Of a stretch of DNA of 44,924 bases, positions 9,307-18,779 are shown one piece after another. Made by a program: the position numbers and the translations under genes. The notes under the pieces were generated by a model. That model saw only the letters and a list, made by a program, of their open reading frames with translations, had not been told where the DNA came from and did not search any database. Origin of the DNA: Microcaldota archaeon (GTDB taxonomy: Archaea > Micrarchaeota > Micrarchaeia > Micrarchaeales > Micrarchaeaceae); contig JAKABJ010000002.1 of the NCBI GenBank assembly GCA_021801905.1, forward strand, positions 1 to 44,924, in the 5' to 3' direction. Every line of letters starts with the position of its first letter. The stretch's first letter is position 1.

Positions 9307-9551
9307 CTATAAATAGCTGTGCAAATTTAATTTCTCGTTTGCTCATAAAGAAACTTTATGAGCAAAACTGTAACCCATATTTGCTAATAAGGTAATTAAA
9401 CTGCTAATTTAGTCCGCTAATAAATTGACCATTTTAGCAAAGCTGTATAGTTGATTTTGTAGAAAGCGTGCAAACTATAGATAAAAATTTATTTTTGATC
9501 CTATAAACCTTATAGAGAGCCCCGTCTTAATAAAAATTAAGCATTTAAAAT

Positions 9552-10109
9552 TCATGTATAAGATACACTGAAAGAGAGAACCTGCTGTATAGTATGATAG
9601 GAACTCGGAAGCCCGGAATAGGTATAATTCATGAATAAATAGCCAGTGAAAGTGCTTCCAAGTGAACCCTTTGCAGGAATATTTCCTGGAGAAGAAAAAC
9701 AATACACGCTCATCTCCATTGGCCTGTTGCTAAGAAGAAGAGTCCCTGTGGAAAAGCCGTTTGTAGGGTAGTTTATTGAAGGATTTTGATTGGTCATCTG
9801 CACATTTCCAAAAGCAGGTCCGCCGCTGGTTCCATTCAGCTGACTGGAGCAACCTAGCGAGGTTATTTTTATCGTTCCGCCCAATGATTGGGTGAGAACA
9901 AACGCAAAAGTGCCGTTAGTATACATTGAATATGCTGTGCATGAAAATCCTGGTGCGGCGTTGCAGTACGATGGTGCTATAGCGGGGCTGAACACTCCGA
10001 GCTGGAGCACCGCATATATGGCTATTGTAACAACCAGTATTATGACAGCATATGATATAATGAAATCAAGCGCAGTTTGTGCATTTCTGCCCGATTTTTT
10101 AAACTGCAT
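9552..10109 (-). CDS. Class III signal peptide / type IV pilin-like protein
   Basis: MQFKKSGRNAQTALDFIISYAVIILVVTIAIYAVLQLGVFSP resembles archaeal pilin/archaellin-type N-termini (KxGQxxLEF...). Confidence 0.7.
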   Translation of the reverse strand: MQFKKSGRNAQTALDFIISYAVIILVVTIAIYAVLQLGVFSPAIAPSYCNAAPGFSCTAYSMYTNGTFAFVLTQSLGGTIKITSLGCSSQLNGTSGGPAFGNVQMTNQNPSINYPTNGFSTGTLLLSNRPMEMSVYCFSSPGNIPAKGSLGSTFTGYLFMNYTYSGLPSSYHTIQQVLSFSVSYT

Positions 10110-10113
10110 TTGA

Positions 10114-11331
10114 TCAGTCTTTTTGCTTCTTTTCCTGGCTGGGGCCCTTTCCTATGTGCAGGTGCACACCTAGGGAATCCCTTGTTATCTTTATGTCAAG
10201 CTCCTTACTTCCAAAAAGTTTTTGCAGCTCTTCGTAAGTGTAAGAACCTATGTCGCCGGGCAAGCCTCTGTTCTTAAGTATCTCATTCCTTCTTTCTTTT
10301 ATTTTGTTTCTGTCAAATTCAGTATATATCAGTGAAAGTTTTGGAACCTCGTTCGACTCAAATAGGCTGTCCACATTCAGTTCAAGAAGTTTATATCCTG
10401 CATCCTGCAATATGAACGGAATTACAGCTGAAAACTCCTGGCTTATTTCATTTACAACTGCAGATAGCTCGTCCTTTATGCCTGCAACCACGAATTCGTC
10501 AGTATTTAGAAAACCTGCAAATGCCCCTGAGCCTTTTGCCTTTATCGCATCCTGCAGTATTTGGGATATCAGCCTTAGTATCACCATGCCAGCTTGCTCT
10601 CCAAACCTTTTCGCATATGCACCAAGTCCATCTATCTTTAACGTGCCTATGGCGTATCTCTCTCCTTCCTTTATTGATTTCTCTACCTCATTTGATATCC
10701 TTTCCTCGTCTGGCAGGTCTATCAAAGGATCAAACCTCTTCCCCTTCTTCTTCAGGAAGATTGTGACCAGGCTCCTTATCTCGTTGGGGTCGAATGGCTT
10801 CTTCACATAGTAGTCAGCCCCATACTTCAGTCCTTTAAATCTATTGTTGGTGGGGTCCATCGCACTTACTAATATTACGATTGTACTGCTGGTTTCTGGA
10901 TTGGACTTTAACTCATGGCATATCTCAAGACCGTCTTTATGAGGCAGCATGAGATCTAGAATTACAAGGTCGGGCTTTGCAATCTTTATCGCTTGTATTG
11001 CCTCGCCTCCATCGTATATCTGCCCGATTTCAAAACCTTTTCCTATAGAAAGTGCCATTAATTTGTTTATGTTCTTATCATCTTCGACTATCAATATCCT
11101 TCTTAGGTTGTCCTGCTGATTAAGCAAATAATATGTGAGCACGCCTCCAGCCTTCCTTGATGCGATCATCTTTATGTCCTCCAATTCCTTCAAGGAGGCA
11201 TTTAGGTCGGCGGCATTTACCCCTCTGCTAAACATTATATCGCTAAATTCATTGAATGTAAGCTGCTGCCTATCATTTAAGATGGATATTATCTCTTCTT
11301 TAAGCGGAACACTTGCTCCCATAACTGTCAC
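10114..11331 (-). CDS. Response regulator: N-terminal wHTH, REC, C-terminal GGDEF-like domain
   Basis: REC: RRILIVEDDKN...LVILDLMLP...YYVKKPF. GGDEF-like: DPLIDLPDEERISNEVEKSIKEGERYAIGTLKIDGLGAYAKRFGEQAG...FLNTDEFVVAG. Confidence 0.8.
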   Translation of the reverse strand: MTVMGASVPLKEEIISILNDRQQLTFNEFSDIMFSRGVNAADLNASLKELEDIKMIASRKAGGVLTYYLLNQQDNLRRILIVEDDKNINKLMALSIGKGFEIGQIYDGGEAIQAIKIAKPDLVILDLMLPHKDGLEICHELKSNPETSSTIVILVSAMDPTNNRFKGLKYGADYYVKKPFDPNEIRSLVTIFLKKKGKRFDPLIDLPDEERISNEVEKSIKEGERYAIGTLKIDGLGAYAKRFGEQAGMVILRLISQILQDAIKAKGSGAFAGFLNTDEFVVAGIKDELSAVVNEISQEFSAVIPFILQDAGYKLLELNVDSLFESNEVPKLSLIYTEFDRNKIKERRNEILKNRGLPGDIGSYTYEELQKLFGSKELDIKITRDSLGVHLHIGKGPSQEKKQKD

Positions 11332-11504
11332 CTTACTAGTATCTACCGTAAGTAATATTATGCTTTCTGCAAACCGGTAAACAGATTTGAATTTTTAGAA
11401 TCACCAATAAGTGCATTTTTCTAAATCTTGCTTCTGGAAATTCTGGCGTTTTTCCAGATAGTTTTCCAAAATGCCACATTTTTGGCGAGTAGATTAGAGA
11501 TTCA

Positions 11505-11602
11505 TGAACTGCCGAAGGATTTTTGCTAGGTTCACTTAGGTGTTGGAGAGCCTACCACCCGTGAGCAGAGCGGAACATGCTCACGCTGTTAAACCTAGTT
11601 CA
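11505..11602 (+). ncRNA. Candidate structured RNA of unknown family (strand uncertain)
   Basis: Nested pairing: CTAGGTT/AACCTAG closing stem, CGTGAGCA-10 nt-TGCTCACG hairpin, TAGG/CCTA hairpin; no ORF. Confidence 0.45.
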
Positions 11603-11670
11603 GAGAATTTATTGGAATACCCTTCTAGCAAACATTATTAAGTTTTAGCTATCGCATAATAACTGATGCC

Positions 11671-12618
11671 ATGGTACAGAAGAAGCATATTCACATATCA
11701 GTAGGAATAATCATTATAATAGCGATAATTGTGGCCCTGCTCGGCCTTGCTGGAGGTGCTTTGATAATAAACAGCCCCACGCAGCTCACCCTTACTTCAA
11801 ATCCGTCCGTGATTAAGCTTGGAAATTATCAGTACACACTATACCTGCATGGAATGCAAAAGAAATCTGGCATCGCATACATATACATAGGCCGCTCTCC
11901 GGTATTCATAAACCCGATATTGAACGTCACAGTTATTCTTTACAATTATACAAAAGTAAATGCCGGAACCCAATATGCGAACATGGAAATTCGTTTGGAT
12001 TCTATGTCTAATACATCCGCAACTGTAACTATAACTCCGCTTCAAGAATATCTTGCAGAGACTCCGGACTCTAGCAGAATAATTATGATATCTGGTCCAT
12101 CACTAAACCTTGTTTCTCCAAATACAACAACTATAGCGCAGGGCAGTGCACCTGTTAGTGTTACTACAACAATACCTCAGGTCCAGAACCCGGGGCAGAA
12201 GGTTCTTAACTACCTTGCAGAGAGCGAATATTATGGACTTATGAAGAATTACAGCAATTATTATGGGAACACTGTAAACTGCACTGGAGCTTTGTATAAT
12301 AATAGCTACTTTGGCTACTACCATTCGCGCCCTTCTGGACCGACATCTTTCCAGAATGCAACCCTTATTACTCCTTATTCCCTTAATCTTTCTATAAACA
12401 AAGGGGCAAATGGAAACTATAATGCCACATACGTTACAAAATCATATTCAAGCGTAAGCACAGGAGTTGCCATGAACATAGTGATAAACTTTACATCTGG
12501 AAAAATACTGAACGTAACGTACAAAGGTGCTTTTAAGGACCAGAACTACAGCACATTGTCAGAGGGGCTTTTTGGAGCTTCTCAGATAGGCAATGCCTGC
12601 AGCATACTTATAGCTTAG
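11671..12618 (+). CDS. Membrane-anchored extracellular protein of unknown function
   Basis: N-terminal TM HISVGIIIIIAIIVALLGLAGGALII followed by Asn/Ser/Thr/Tyr-rich region. Confidence 0.7.
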   Translation: MVQKKHIHISVGIIIIIAIIVALLGLAGGALIINSPTQLTLTSNPSVIKLGNYQYTLYLHGMQKKSGIAYIYIGRSPVFINPILNVTVILYNYTKVNAGTQYANMEIRLDSMSNTSATVTITPLQEYLAETPDSSRIIMISGPSLNLVSPNTTTIAQGSAPVSVTTTIPQVQNPGQKVLNYLAESEYYGLMKNYSNYYGNTVNCTGALYNNSYFGYYHSRPSGPTSFQNATLITPYSLNLSINKGANGNYNATYVTKSYSSVSTGVAMNIVINFTSGKILNVTYKGAFKDQNYSTLSEGLFGASQIGNACSILIA

Positions 12619-12624
12619 AGCGCT

Positions 12625-14835
12625 TCATTGCTGCCTCTTTTTTCTTCTTGGCTTAATCGGCAAAGTTACTGAAAAGGTGCTCCCTTTTCCAACCTCTGAC
12701 TTTATCGAGATATCGCCTCCGTGAAGCCTTATCAGTTCCTTGGTTATTGAAAGCCCAAGTCCTGTGCCTGCGCCATCCTGCTTCACCAGCCCTTTCTGAA
12801 CCTGATAGAATTTCTTAAACAGCTTCCTCCTATCCTCTTCGTTTATCCCTATTCCGGTGTCTTTTACATCGCACTGTATCTTTCTATTTGAAGCCTTGAA
12901 TATATGAACGGTTATCCCGCCTTTACTTGTGAATTTTATTGAGTTGCCTATTAGATTCACAAATATCTGTATAAGCCGGTTTGGATCCGCAGTTATTGCT
13001 GGCACATTATAATCCACCTTCCAATCCAAAGTAAGTCCTTTCTCTGCTGCTGCTTCCCTAAGGCTGACTATGCTTGGGTTGTCCTTAAACATGTTCATGT
13101 CGACTTCCTTCATATCCAGCTTTACCTTGCTTGCCTCTAACTTAGATGCATCAAGAACTTGCTGTATGATCAGCATCAGCCTGTTTGCCTCGTCGGCTAT
13201 TGTCTTTATGTACTGTTTTTGGTCTTCATTGAGCTCTCCAAAGTCTCCAGAATATAATAGTTTCGAGAATCCATTGATGTTGGTGAGGGGGGTTTTCAGC
13301 TCGTGGGAGATGTTGTATATGAATTGGGATTTGAGATCACTCATGTTCTTCATGTCTTTCATTTCCTTGGCATTCTTGAGAAGATCCTGCTCGTACATTT
13401 CCATTATCCTCTTTGTAAGCAGCTCCTTTATTACAATAACAAATTCAATATTGCCATCGCTGTCACGAAATAATCTTGTTGATTGTGTGCCTGGCACAAT
13501 GGTTCCATCTTTCTTCAGCAGGTCGACATATGTATTGTCTGGCTTGCTGGAAGACCTTGCATAGCCTATATCTCTGTCTATTATCGAAGGGTCTTTGTAT
13601 ATTAATTTTATTTCTTTGCCTATCAGGTCAGAGATTGAAAAGCGGAGCATGCTCTCTGCTGCCATGTTGCAATATGTTATCCTGCCAGCTTCGTCCGTCT
13701 TAATCACCAGCTCGGATGCATTGTTTAGAAAATCTTGCAGGCTATCCTTAAGGCCTTCAACATATTTTTCCGCATCGGAATTTACAAATAATAACGCAAA
13801 ACCTTGCGGCATGCCTGAAACGTAAAACCTCATGTTTATAGGGTAACCAGTCAAAGAGGTGAGTTCTGTTCTCCCTTTTATTTGTTGCGTGGATTTCGAA
13901 AAAAGAACCATCTCGAATTCTTTTCTCTTTTTTTCTTGGACAAGGTCAGCAATATTCTTACCTATAAGCATATCCTCCCTATAACCCAACATTGTCTCGC
14001 AATTAGAAGTTGCGGCAGAGATATTGTAATTAAGGTCAGTGAATACTATTACAGCATAGTCGCTTTTTTCTATAGACTCTTTTGCCGCTTTTAGCAATGA
14101 GATTTCTGTATTATTTTTTAGCGACAGGTATGTAAGCGAATTTCCTGCTTTTTCTGCAATAATAGCATATGTAAGGGTGCTTCCATCAACCCGGATCGGG
14201 ATTGTTGATTGCCCTCTGCCTACATATTGAGCCAGTTGTTCGTAGTTTATACCTAATATCTCGTCTATTTTGGCATTTTGGAACATGTGGAACTCATTCA
14301 TTGCTGCTTTATTGGCTTTTGCTATTACCCCAGAGAAGGTGACTAACATCTGCGGATTGTTATCATTAAAAACTGCATCAAAATACTCGGCAAGCTTTGC
14401 GCTTCTCTGCCTTTCTGATTTGTAAGAGATAACTAGCCCAAAGAGGGTTGCAGCATTCGCTATCGCCTCTGTGGCTTCTTCTGTAAACTTGTTCTCGGTT
14501 TTTGAGAGCATTTCAACTATAGAAATAATTTTCCCATCATTCATTATAGGAACAGCGGCGTAGCTCCTGTATCCTTTATCATTGTATGATATCAAGCTTG
14601 AAAAAAGAGAGTATTCACTAAGATTATTATCAACATACGGCTTTCTGGTGCCAGATATGTGTCTTATTATTTCTAATGCCGACTCATCATCTGCCTCCTT
14701 TATTTCAACTTTATCTACTCCGTATATCTGGCTTATGGACGCTGAAAAGTCGTTTATCATATTGTCTTTAGCGGCAGGTCCTGATGCAAGTGACAGCAAA
14801 TTGAAGAATAACTTATTATGCGGAAGGTCGCTCAT
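12625..14835 (-). CDS. Histidine kinase with GAF-like and PAS domains
   Basis: FIYNISHELKTPLTNINGFSKLL H-box; NLIGNSIKFT N-box; DTGIGI and GTGLGLSI G-boxes; PAS-like CNMAAESMLRFSISDLIGKE. Confidence 0.95.
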   Translation of the reverse strand: MSDLPHNKLFFNLLSLASGPAAKDNMINDFSASISQIYGVDKVEIKEADDESALEIIRHISGTRKPYVDNNLSEYSLFSSLISYNDKGYRSYAAVPIMNDGKIISIVEMLSKTENKFTEEATEAIANAATLFGLVISYKSERQRSAKLAEYFDAVFNDNNPQMLVTFSGVIAKANKAAMNEFHMFQNAKIDEILGINYEQLAQYVGRGQSTIPIRVDGSTLTYAIIAEKAGNSLTYLSLKNNTEISLLKAAKESIEKSDYAVIVFTDLNYNISAATSNCETMLGYREDMLIGKNIADLVQEKKRKEFEMVLFSKSTQQIKGRTELTSLTGYPINMRFYVSGMPQGFALLFVNSDAEKYVEGLKDSLQDFLNNASELVIKTDEAGRITYCNMAAESMLRFSISDLIGKEIKLIYKDPSIIDRDIGYARSSSKPDNTYVDLLKKDGTIVPGTQSTRLFRDSDGNIEFVIVIKELLTKRIMEMYEQDLLKNAKEMKDMKNMSDLKSQFIYNISHELKTPLTNINGFSKLLYSGDFGELNEDQKQYIKTIADEANRLMLIIQQVLDASKLEASKVKLDMKEVDMNMFKDNPSIVSLREAAAEKGLTLDWKVDYNVPAITADPNRLIQIFVNLIGNSIKFTSKGGITVHIFKASNRKIQCDVKDTGIGINEEDRRKLFKKFYQVQKGLVKQDGAGTGLGLSITKELIRLHGGDISIKSEVGKGSTFSVTLPIKPRRKKRQQ

Positions 14836-15059
14836 TTTATCACAGCACGTGGTTTAACCACATATGTAATACTCTATATTAGATGTTTTGAAAGTATATA
14901 AATATAATTTTATTTTGTATTAGCAAAATAAAAGTTCAATGGCAAATTTCAGGTTATATGCATTATTGCAGATTTCGAGGTTTATAGATTTTTATAGAGA
15001 AAAATGCCATATTAAGACAGTGCCAAAGGTAATAAATAAGTAAGAAAGCGCATATAACA

Positions 15060-15728
15060 ATGGTGTTGATATTGCATCCTAAAAAAATATTTGAAGGAGT
15101 TTACGACGTTGATGGAAAAATCGCCACGTTGAATTCAACTCCTGGAAAGCGTGCATATAGCGAAGAATTGAAGATTGCTGACCACAAAGAATATAGGTTG
15201 TGGAACCCTTACAGAAGCAAATTATCCGCGGCAATTTCAATTGGATTAAGGAATTTTCATTTCAAAAATGATAATAAGGTAATATACATAGGAGCAGCAA
15301 CCGGGACTACTGCAAGCCATATAAGCGATATTGTGATTAACGGAAGAATATACTGCATAGAAATGTCAGAGCGAAACATGCGGGAACTTGTTAAGGTATG
15401 TGAATTAAGGCCGAACATGTTGCCGATACTTGCTGACGCATCTGAGCCAAATTCCTACTCTGACTATATAGAGACGTGCGACGTTCTTTATCAAGACGCT
15501 TCTGCAAGGGAGCAGGCAAAGATTCTGCTTAGCAATTCTAAATTTTTAAAAAAAGGAGGATATGCATATTTCGTAATAAAGTCGCAAAGCATAGACATAT
15601 CTAAAAAGCCAAAAGAGGTATTCGAAGCTGAGCTGAAGACCCTGGAAAATGATTTTGAAGTGATTGAGAGGATGGGTTTGGAACCTTATGATAGGATGCA
15701 TCTTTTCTCAGTGCTGAAAAAGAAGTGA
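15060..15728 (+). CDS. flpA: Fibrillarin-like rRNA/tRNA 2'-O-methyltransferase
   Basis: YRLWNPYRSKLSAAI...VIYIGAATGTTASHISDIV...VLYQDASAREQAKI. Confidence 0.95.
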   Translation: MVLILHPKKIFEGVYDVDGKIATLNSTPGKRAYSEELKIADHKEYRLWNPYRSKLSAAISIGLRNFHFKNDNKVIYIGAATGTTASHISDIVINGRIYCIEMSERNMRELVKVCELRPNMLPILADASEPNSYSDYIETCDVLYQDASAREQAKILLSNSKFLKKGGYAYFVIKSQSIDISKKPKEVFEAELKTLENDFEVIERMGLEPYDRMHLFSVLKKK

Positions 15729-15867
15729 TATGGCAGGGAATCGGACGGGATGGCTTAAAATAATCAGATTTCGCTTCGATTGTTTCTATACCATATTCTC
15801 CAATCAAAATAAGAGTTTTTTCTACTTACATTTATAAAAAGTACCTTGTTGAAATAGTAATGATAGT

Positions 15868-16680
15868 ATGCCATCATATCTCTCTTATCTAAAGCTCTTA
15901 GAAAAAAAGGGTGAGATGCTGCTGTGCGAGTATTGCGGATTCCAAACTCCTGCAATCGGAAATTCAGGCATATGTTCAAATTGTGAAATGCAGGTTTCTT
16001 ATAGCGATGCAGCACTTAAATCGATTAAGCCATCAGTATATTCCCATGCCCAAAATATATACAATTTTGTTTCTGCAAAAAGGTTTGACAATGCAAGAAA
16101 AGAATGCGATGCAGCATATCAGGAAACCGCAGATTTGGGATACATATATTGCAAAGGGCTTATTTCTATAAAAGCTTCTAACTCTGCACAGGCATCAATC
16201 AGGTATGACAGACAGGGATTTATGGAAGAGAATTCTGTTTTTAGGAATGCTGCTACAAAAGAAGCAGCGGCTGCGAGGGGTTATTTTAATTCCATAATAA
16301 GCACAACAAAGATGGCAGGCAAAGATGATTCAATTCCATATTATCTGATTTTCCTTTCGAATATAAAGCTTCATAACATTAAAGAAGCCTCTGAAACATT
16401 AAAAGCAATAAAAAGTCGCAACATACCTCTTTTAGAAAACTACGGGAATATGATACTGCAATTGAATTCCAATTCTCCAGAATCAACCATATTAGCTGCG
16501 AAAAAACTCCTTTCTGAAGAACTATTTTCCATAAACGCACTATACTACATTGCAGAGGCGCTTGCTGATATGGGAAATTACAAAAAATCTATAAAGCTGG
16601 CACTCGCTTTGCTTGAAAAACTTCCTAAACAGCAAATTAACAGGCTTATATGGAGGATAAATTCTGCATCATCTATTTAG
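15868..16680 (+). CDS. Zinc-ribbon protein with helical repeat-like region
   Basis: CEYCGFQTPAIGNSGICSNC N-terminal CxxC pair, then helical repeat-like sequence. Confidence 0.5.
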   Translation: MPSYLSYLKLLEKKGEMLLCEYCGFQTPAIGNSGICSNCEMQVSYSDAALKSIKPSVYSHAQNIYNFVSAKRFDNARKECDAAYQETADLGYIYCKGLISIKASNSAQASIRYDRQGFMEENSVFRNAATKEAAAARGYFNSIISTTKMAGKDDSIPYYLIFLSNIKLHNIKEASETLKAIKSRNIPLLENYGNMILQLNSNSPESTILAAKKLLSEELFSINALYYIAEALADMGNYKKSIKLALALLEKLPKQQINRLIWRINSASSI

Positions 16681-18460
16681 AGATTAGGATGAAACTCATC
16701 TTCTCCTTATTGTCAAGTATGCAATAGCCGAAACGTTCAAACTGAGCTATATCTCCTTCTTCTAGTTTTGACGCAAATGCCTCTATGTATCCGTCAACAT
16801 AAGAAAGGCTATCCGGATTTATCGTGCCGTCCTCTTTGTAAAGGTCTGATGGGATCAGCACTCTTGCTTTTATGCTGTTTTCCTTGGAGACCCACTGCAC
16901 ACTCTTGCCTGTGCCTTCTCCTGCTTTTTTAGCAAAGATTTTATCTGATGTAGACACTATGCTAGCATTAAATAGATTTTTTAGCCTGATGATGTCTCCT
17001 TCTTTAAGGTTTTCGGCATCGTCCCCAGGTATATAGAAGTCTGTTCCTGTAGAATATTTCCTAGTCTCTTTGTTTTCATAAGGATTCAGTGGAATCTCAA
17101 CCTCGGTCTTCGCCCCTTCTATAGCGATCTCTCTTGGAGACGGGACAAAGAAGAGGTGCTTTGCTATCGGATCTATTATCTTCTTGTTCTCAGCAAGCAG
17201 CATGTCTATTCCCACTATCCCGTCCGTCTTGCTCATTCCGAACCTTAAAACAAATTTTCTTATAGCATTAGGCTGTATGCCCCTTCTTCTAAGGCCTGCT
17301 ATCGTAGGTAATCTGGGGTCGTCCCACCCCATGACTATTCCATCGCTTATCAACTTTCGTATCTCTCTCTTTGCAGTGGTTGTGCCCTTTATGTTCAGCC
17401 TTGCTTCGTAGTGCATTCTTGGCGGCTTTATGCCAAGGCTTTCTAAGAGACTCTTGTTTACGTCCTCCCATATTTCATACTCTTTCCCGCGCACCACGTC
17501 TGTGACGCCATGAATGCTGTCAATTATAGGAGTGTTCATGTGATAGGTAGGCCATACTATATATTTTTCACCGTGCCTGTAATGGTTCGCCTTTTTTATT
17601 CTGAATAGAGTAGGGTCTCTGAATGACGCATTCTGGGATTTCATGTCTCCCATCATCCTTATTATCACATCAGACTCCTTATATTTGCCTGATAGCATAT
17701 CATTAAAGATGGCCATATTCTCGTCCCTGCTGCTGCCCCTGTGCTTACATTCTTCAAGCTTTTCCCTCCTCACCTTTATTTCTTCTTCACTGCACATACA
17801 GGCGTAGGCTTTGCCGGTTTCTATAAGCTTTCTTCCAGCTTTGTATATCTCATCAATGCTGTCGCTTGCATAGTATTCTTCTGCAAATTTTATTCCAAGC
17901 CAGGCAGTATCCACCTTTATTTGATCTACATACTCCTGACGGCACTTTTCAGGGTTTGTATCATCAAAATAGAGGTTTATTTTGCCATCGTAGAGCCTTG
18001 CTATCTCATCGCTCAGTATAGACTGTTTTGCATTTCCTATGTGAATGTAGCCTCCGGGCTCTGGAGGGAATCTGGTGATAACCTTTCCCTTTTCTGCACC
18101 GTCTATGCTTAGATCATGCTGTGCGCTTTTGATTGCCGTCTCTTTTGCTTTTTCCTCAAACTCTTTTTCAAATAAGGAGTACTCTTTGCTTATGCTTTCC
18201 TTTCCCATTGCATTTACCGTAGTTACCTCTTGCTCTACAATGCTTGAAATTTCTGTAATTGCAACTCCGCTGCCCTTGGCTTCCTGCATCACCTTTGCCA
18301 TAACATTTTTCGAGCTTGCCTTTCCGAAATCTGCGGCATTCTTTATGGCATATTTCCTTGCCAATACACGAAGATCCTTAATCCGTTCCGTAAAAGCGGC
18401 ATCCTCCTGCGATTGAGAATCGCTGGCTTCATCTGAATTACGCATTAGCTGCACCTTCAA
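16673..18460 (-). CDS. gltX: Glutamyl-tRNA synthetase, archaeal type
   Basis: TRFPPEPGGYIHIGNAKQSILSDEIARLYDGKINLYFDDTNPEKCRQEYVDQI; DPRLPTIAGLRRRGIQPNAIRKFVL. Confidence 0.96.
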   Translation of the reverse strand: MKVQLMRNSDEASDSQSQEDAAFTERIKDLRVLARKYAIKNAADFGKASSKNVMAKVMQEAKGSGVAITEISSIVEQEVTTVNAMGKESISKEYSLFEKEFEEKAKETAIKSAQHDLSIDGAEKGKVITRFPPEPGGYIHIGNAKQSILSDEIARLYDGKINLYFDDTNPEKCRQEYVDQIKVDTAWLGIKFAEEYYASDSIDEIYKAGRKLIETGKAYACMCSEEEIKVRREKLEECKHRGSSRDENMAIFNDMLSGKYKESDVIIRMMGDMKSQNASFRDPTLFRIKKANHYRHGEKYIVWPTYHMNTPIIDSIHGVTDVVRGKEYEIWEDVNKSLLESLGIKPPRMHYEARLNIKGTTTAKREIRKLISDGIVMGWDDPRLPTIAGLRRRGIQPNAIRKFVLRFGMSKTDGIVGIDMLLAENKKIIDPIAKHLFFVPSPREIAIEGAKTEVEIPLNPYENKETRKYSTGTDFYIPGDDAENLKEGDIIRLKNLFNASIVSTSDKIFAKKAGEGTGKSVQWVSKENSIKARVLIPSDLYKEDGTINPDSLSYVDGYIEAFASKLEEGDIAQFERFGYCILDNKEKMSFILISK

Positions 18461-18704
18461 AGTATGTTTTTAGTTCATCAAGAGCTGCACTGATTTGAGA
18501 TTTTATATGGGCTTCCCGATCCTGGCTCCCCGCATCTTCTGCCATGTCTATTTTCGGCGCACCTCTCGATGTGTTTATGCATCTCTCCTCATGGAAAGCG
18601 CATTCTTTGCATAAGTAGATTCTCTTTGATAGCTGCACAAGCTGAAGATTGCCGTAATTGCCGCATGCATTTATGCAATCCATGTTTCCAATATTGCTTT
18701 TCAT
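18438..18704 (-). CDS. Small Cys-rich protein overlapping gltX start
   Basis: CINACGN...YLCKECAFHEERC; 23-nt overlap with gltX. Confidence 0.5.
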   Translation of the reverse strand: MKSNIGNMDCINACGNYGNLQLVQLSKRIYLCKECAFHEERCINTSRGAPKIDMAEDAGSQDREAHIKSQISAALDELKTYFEGAANA

Positions 18705-18779
18705 CTTTATATACCTTAACTAACTCCCAAAACCCATCGCAGAAAATGATGGATTTGCGGGCTTTTCCATATAACAATT

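Larger units (their letters stand above)
8471..9443. mobile_element. Non-autonomous transposon with TIRs, TSD, transposase remnant and PQ-loop-like cargo gene
   Basis: Left end GGCTTTGCTAATAAAGTCAAATT; right end, reverse complement, GCTTTGCTAAAATGGTCAATTT; TGTATAGTTG at 8461-8470 and 9444-9453. Confidence 0.8.

Noticed and set aside
10250-10810. 186-aa plus-strand ORF
   Set aside because: Fully antisense to the response regulator; Ser/Phe/Leu-rich composition typical of antisense ORFs
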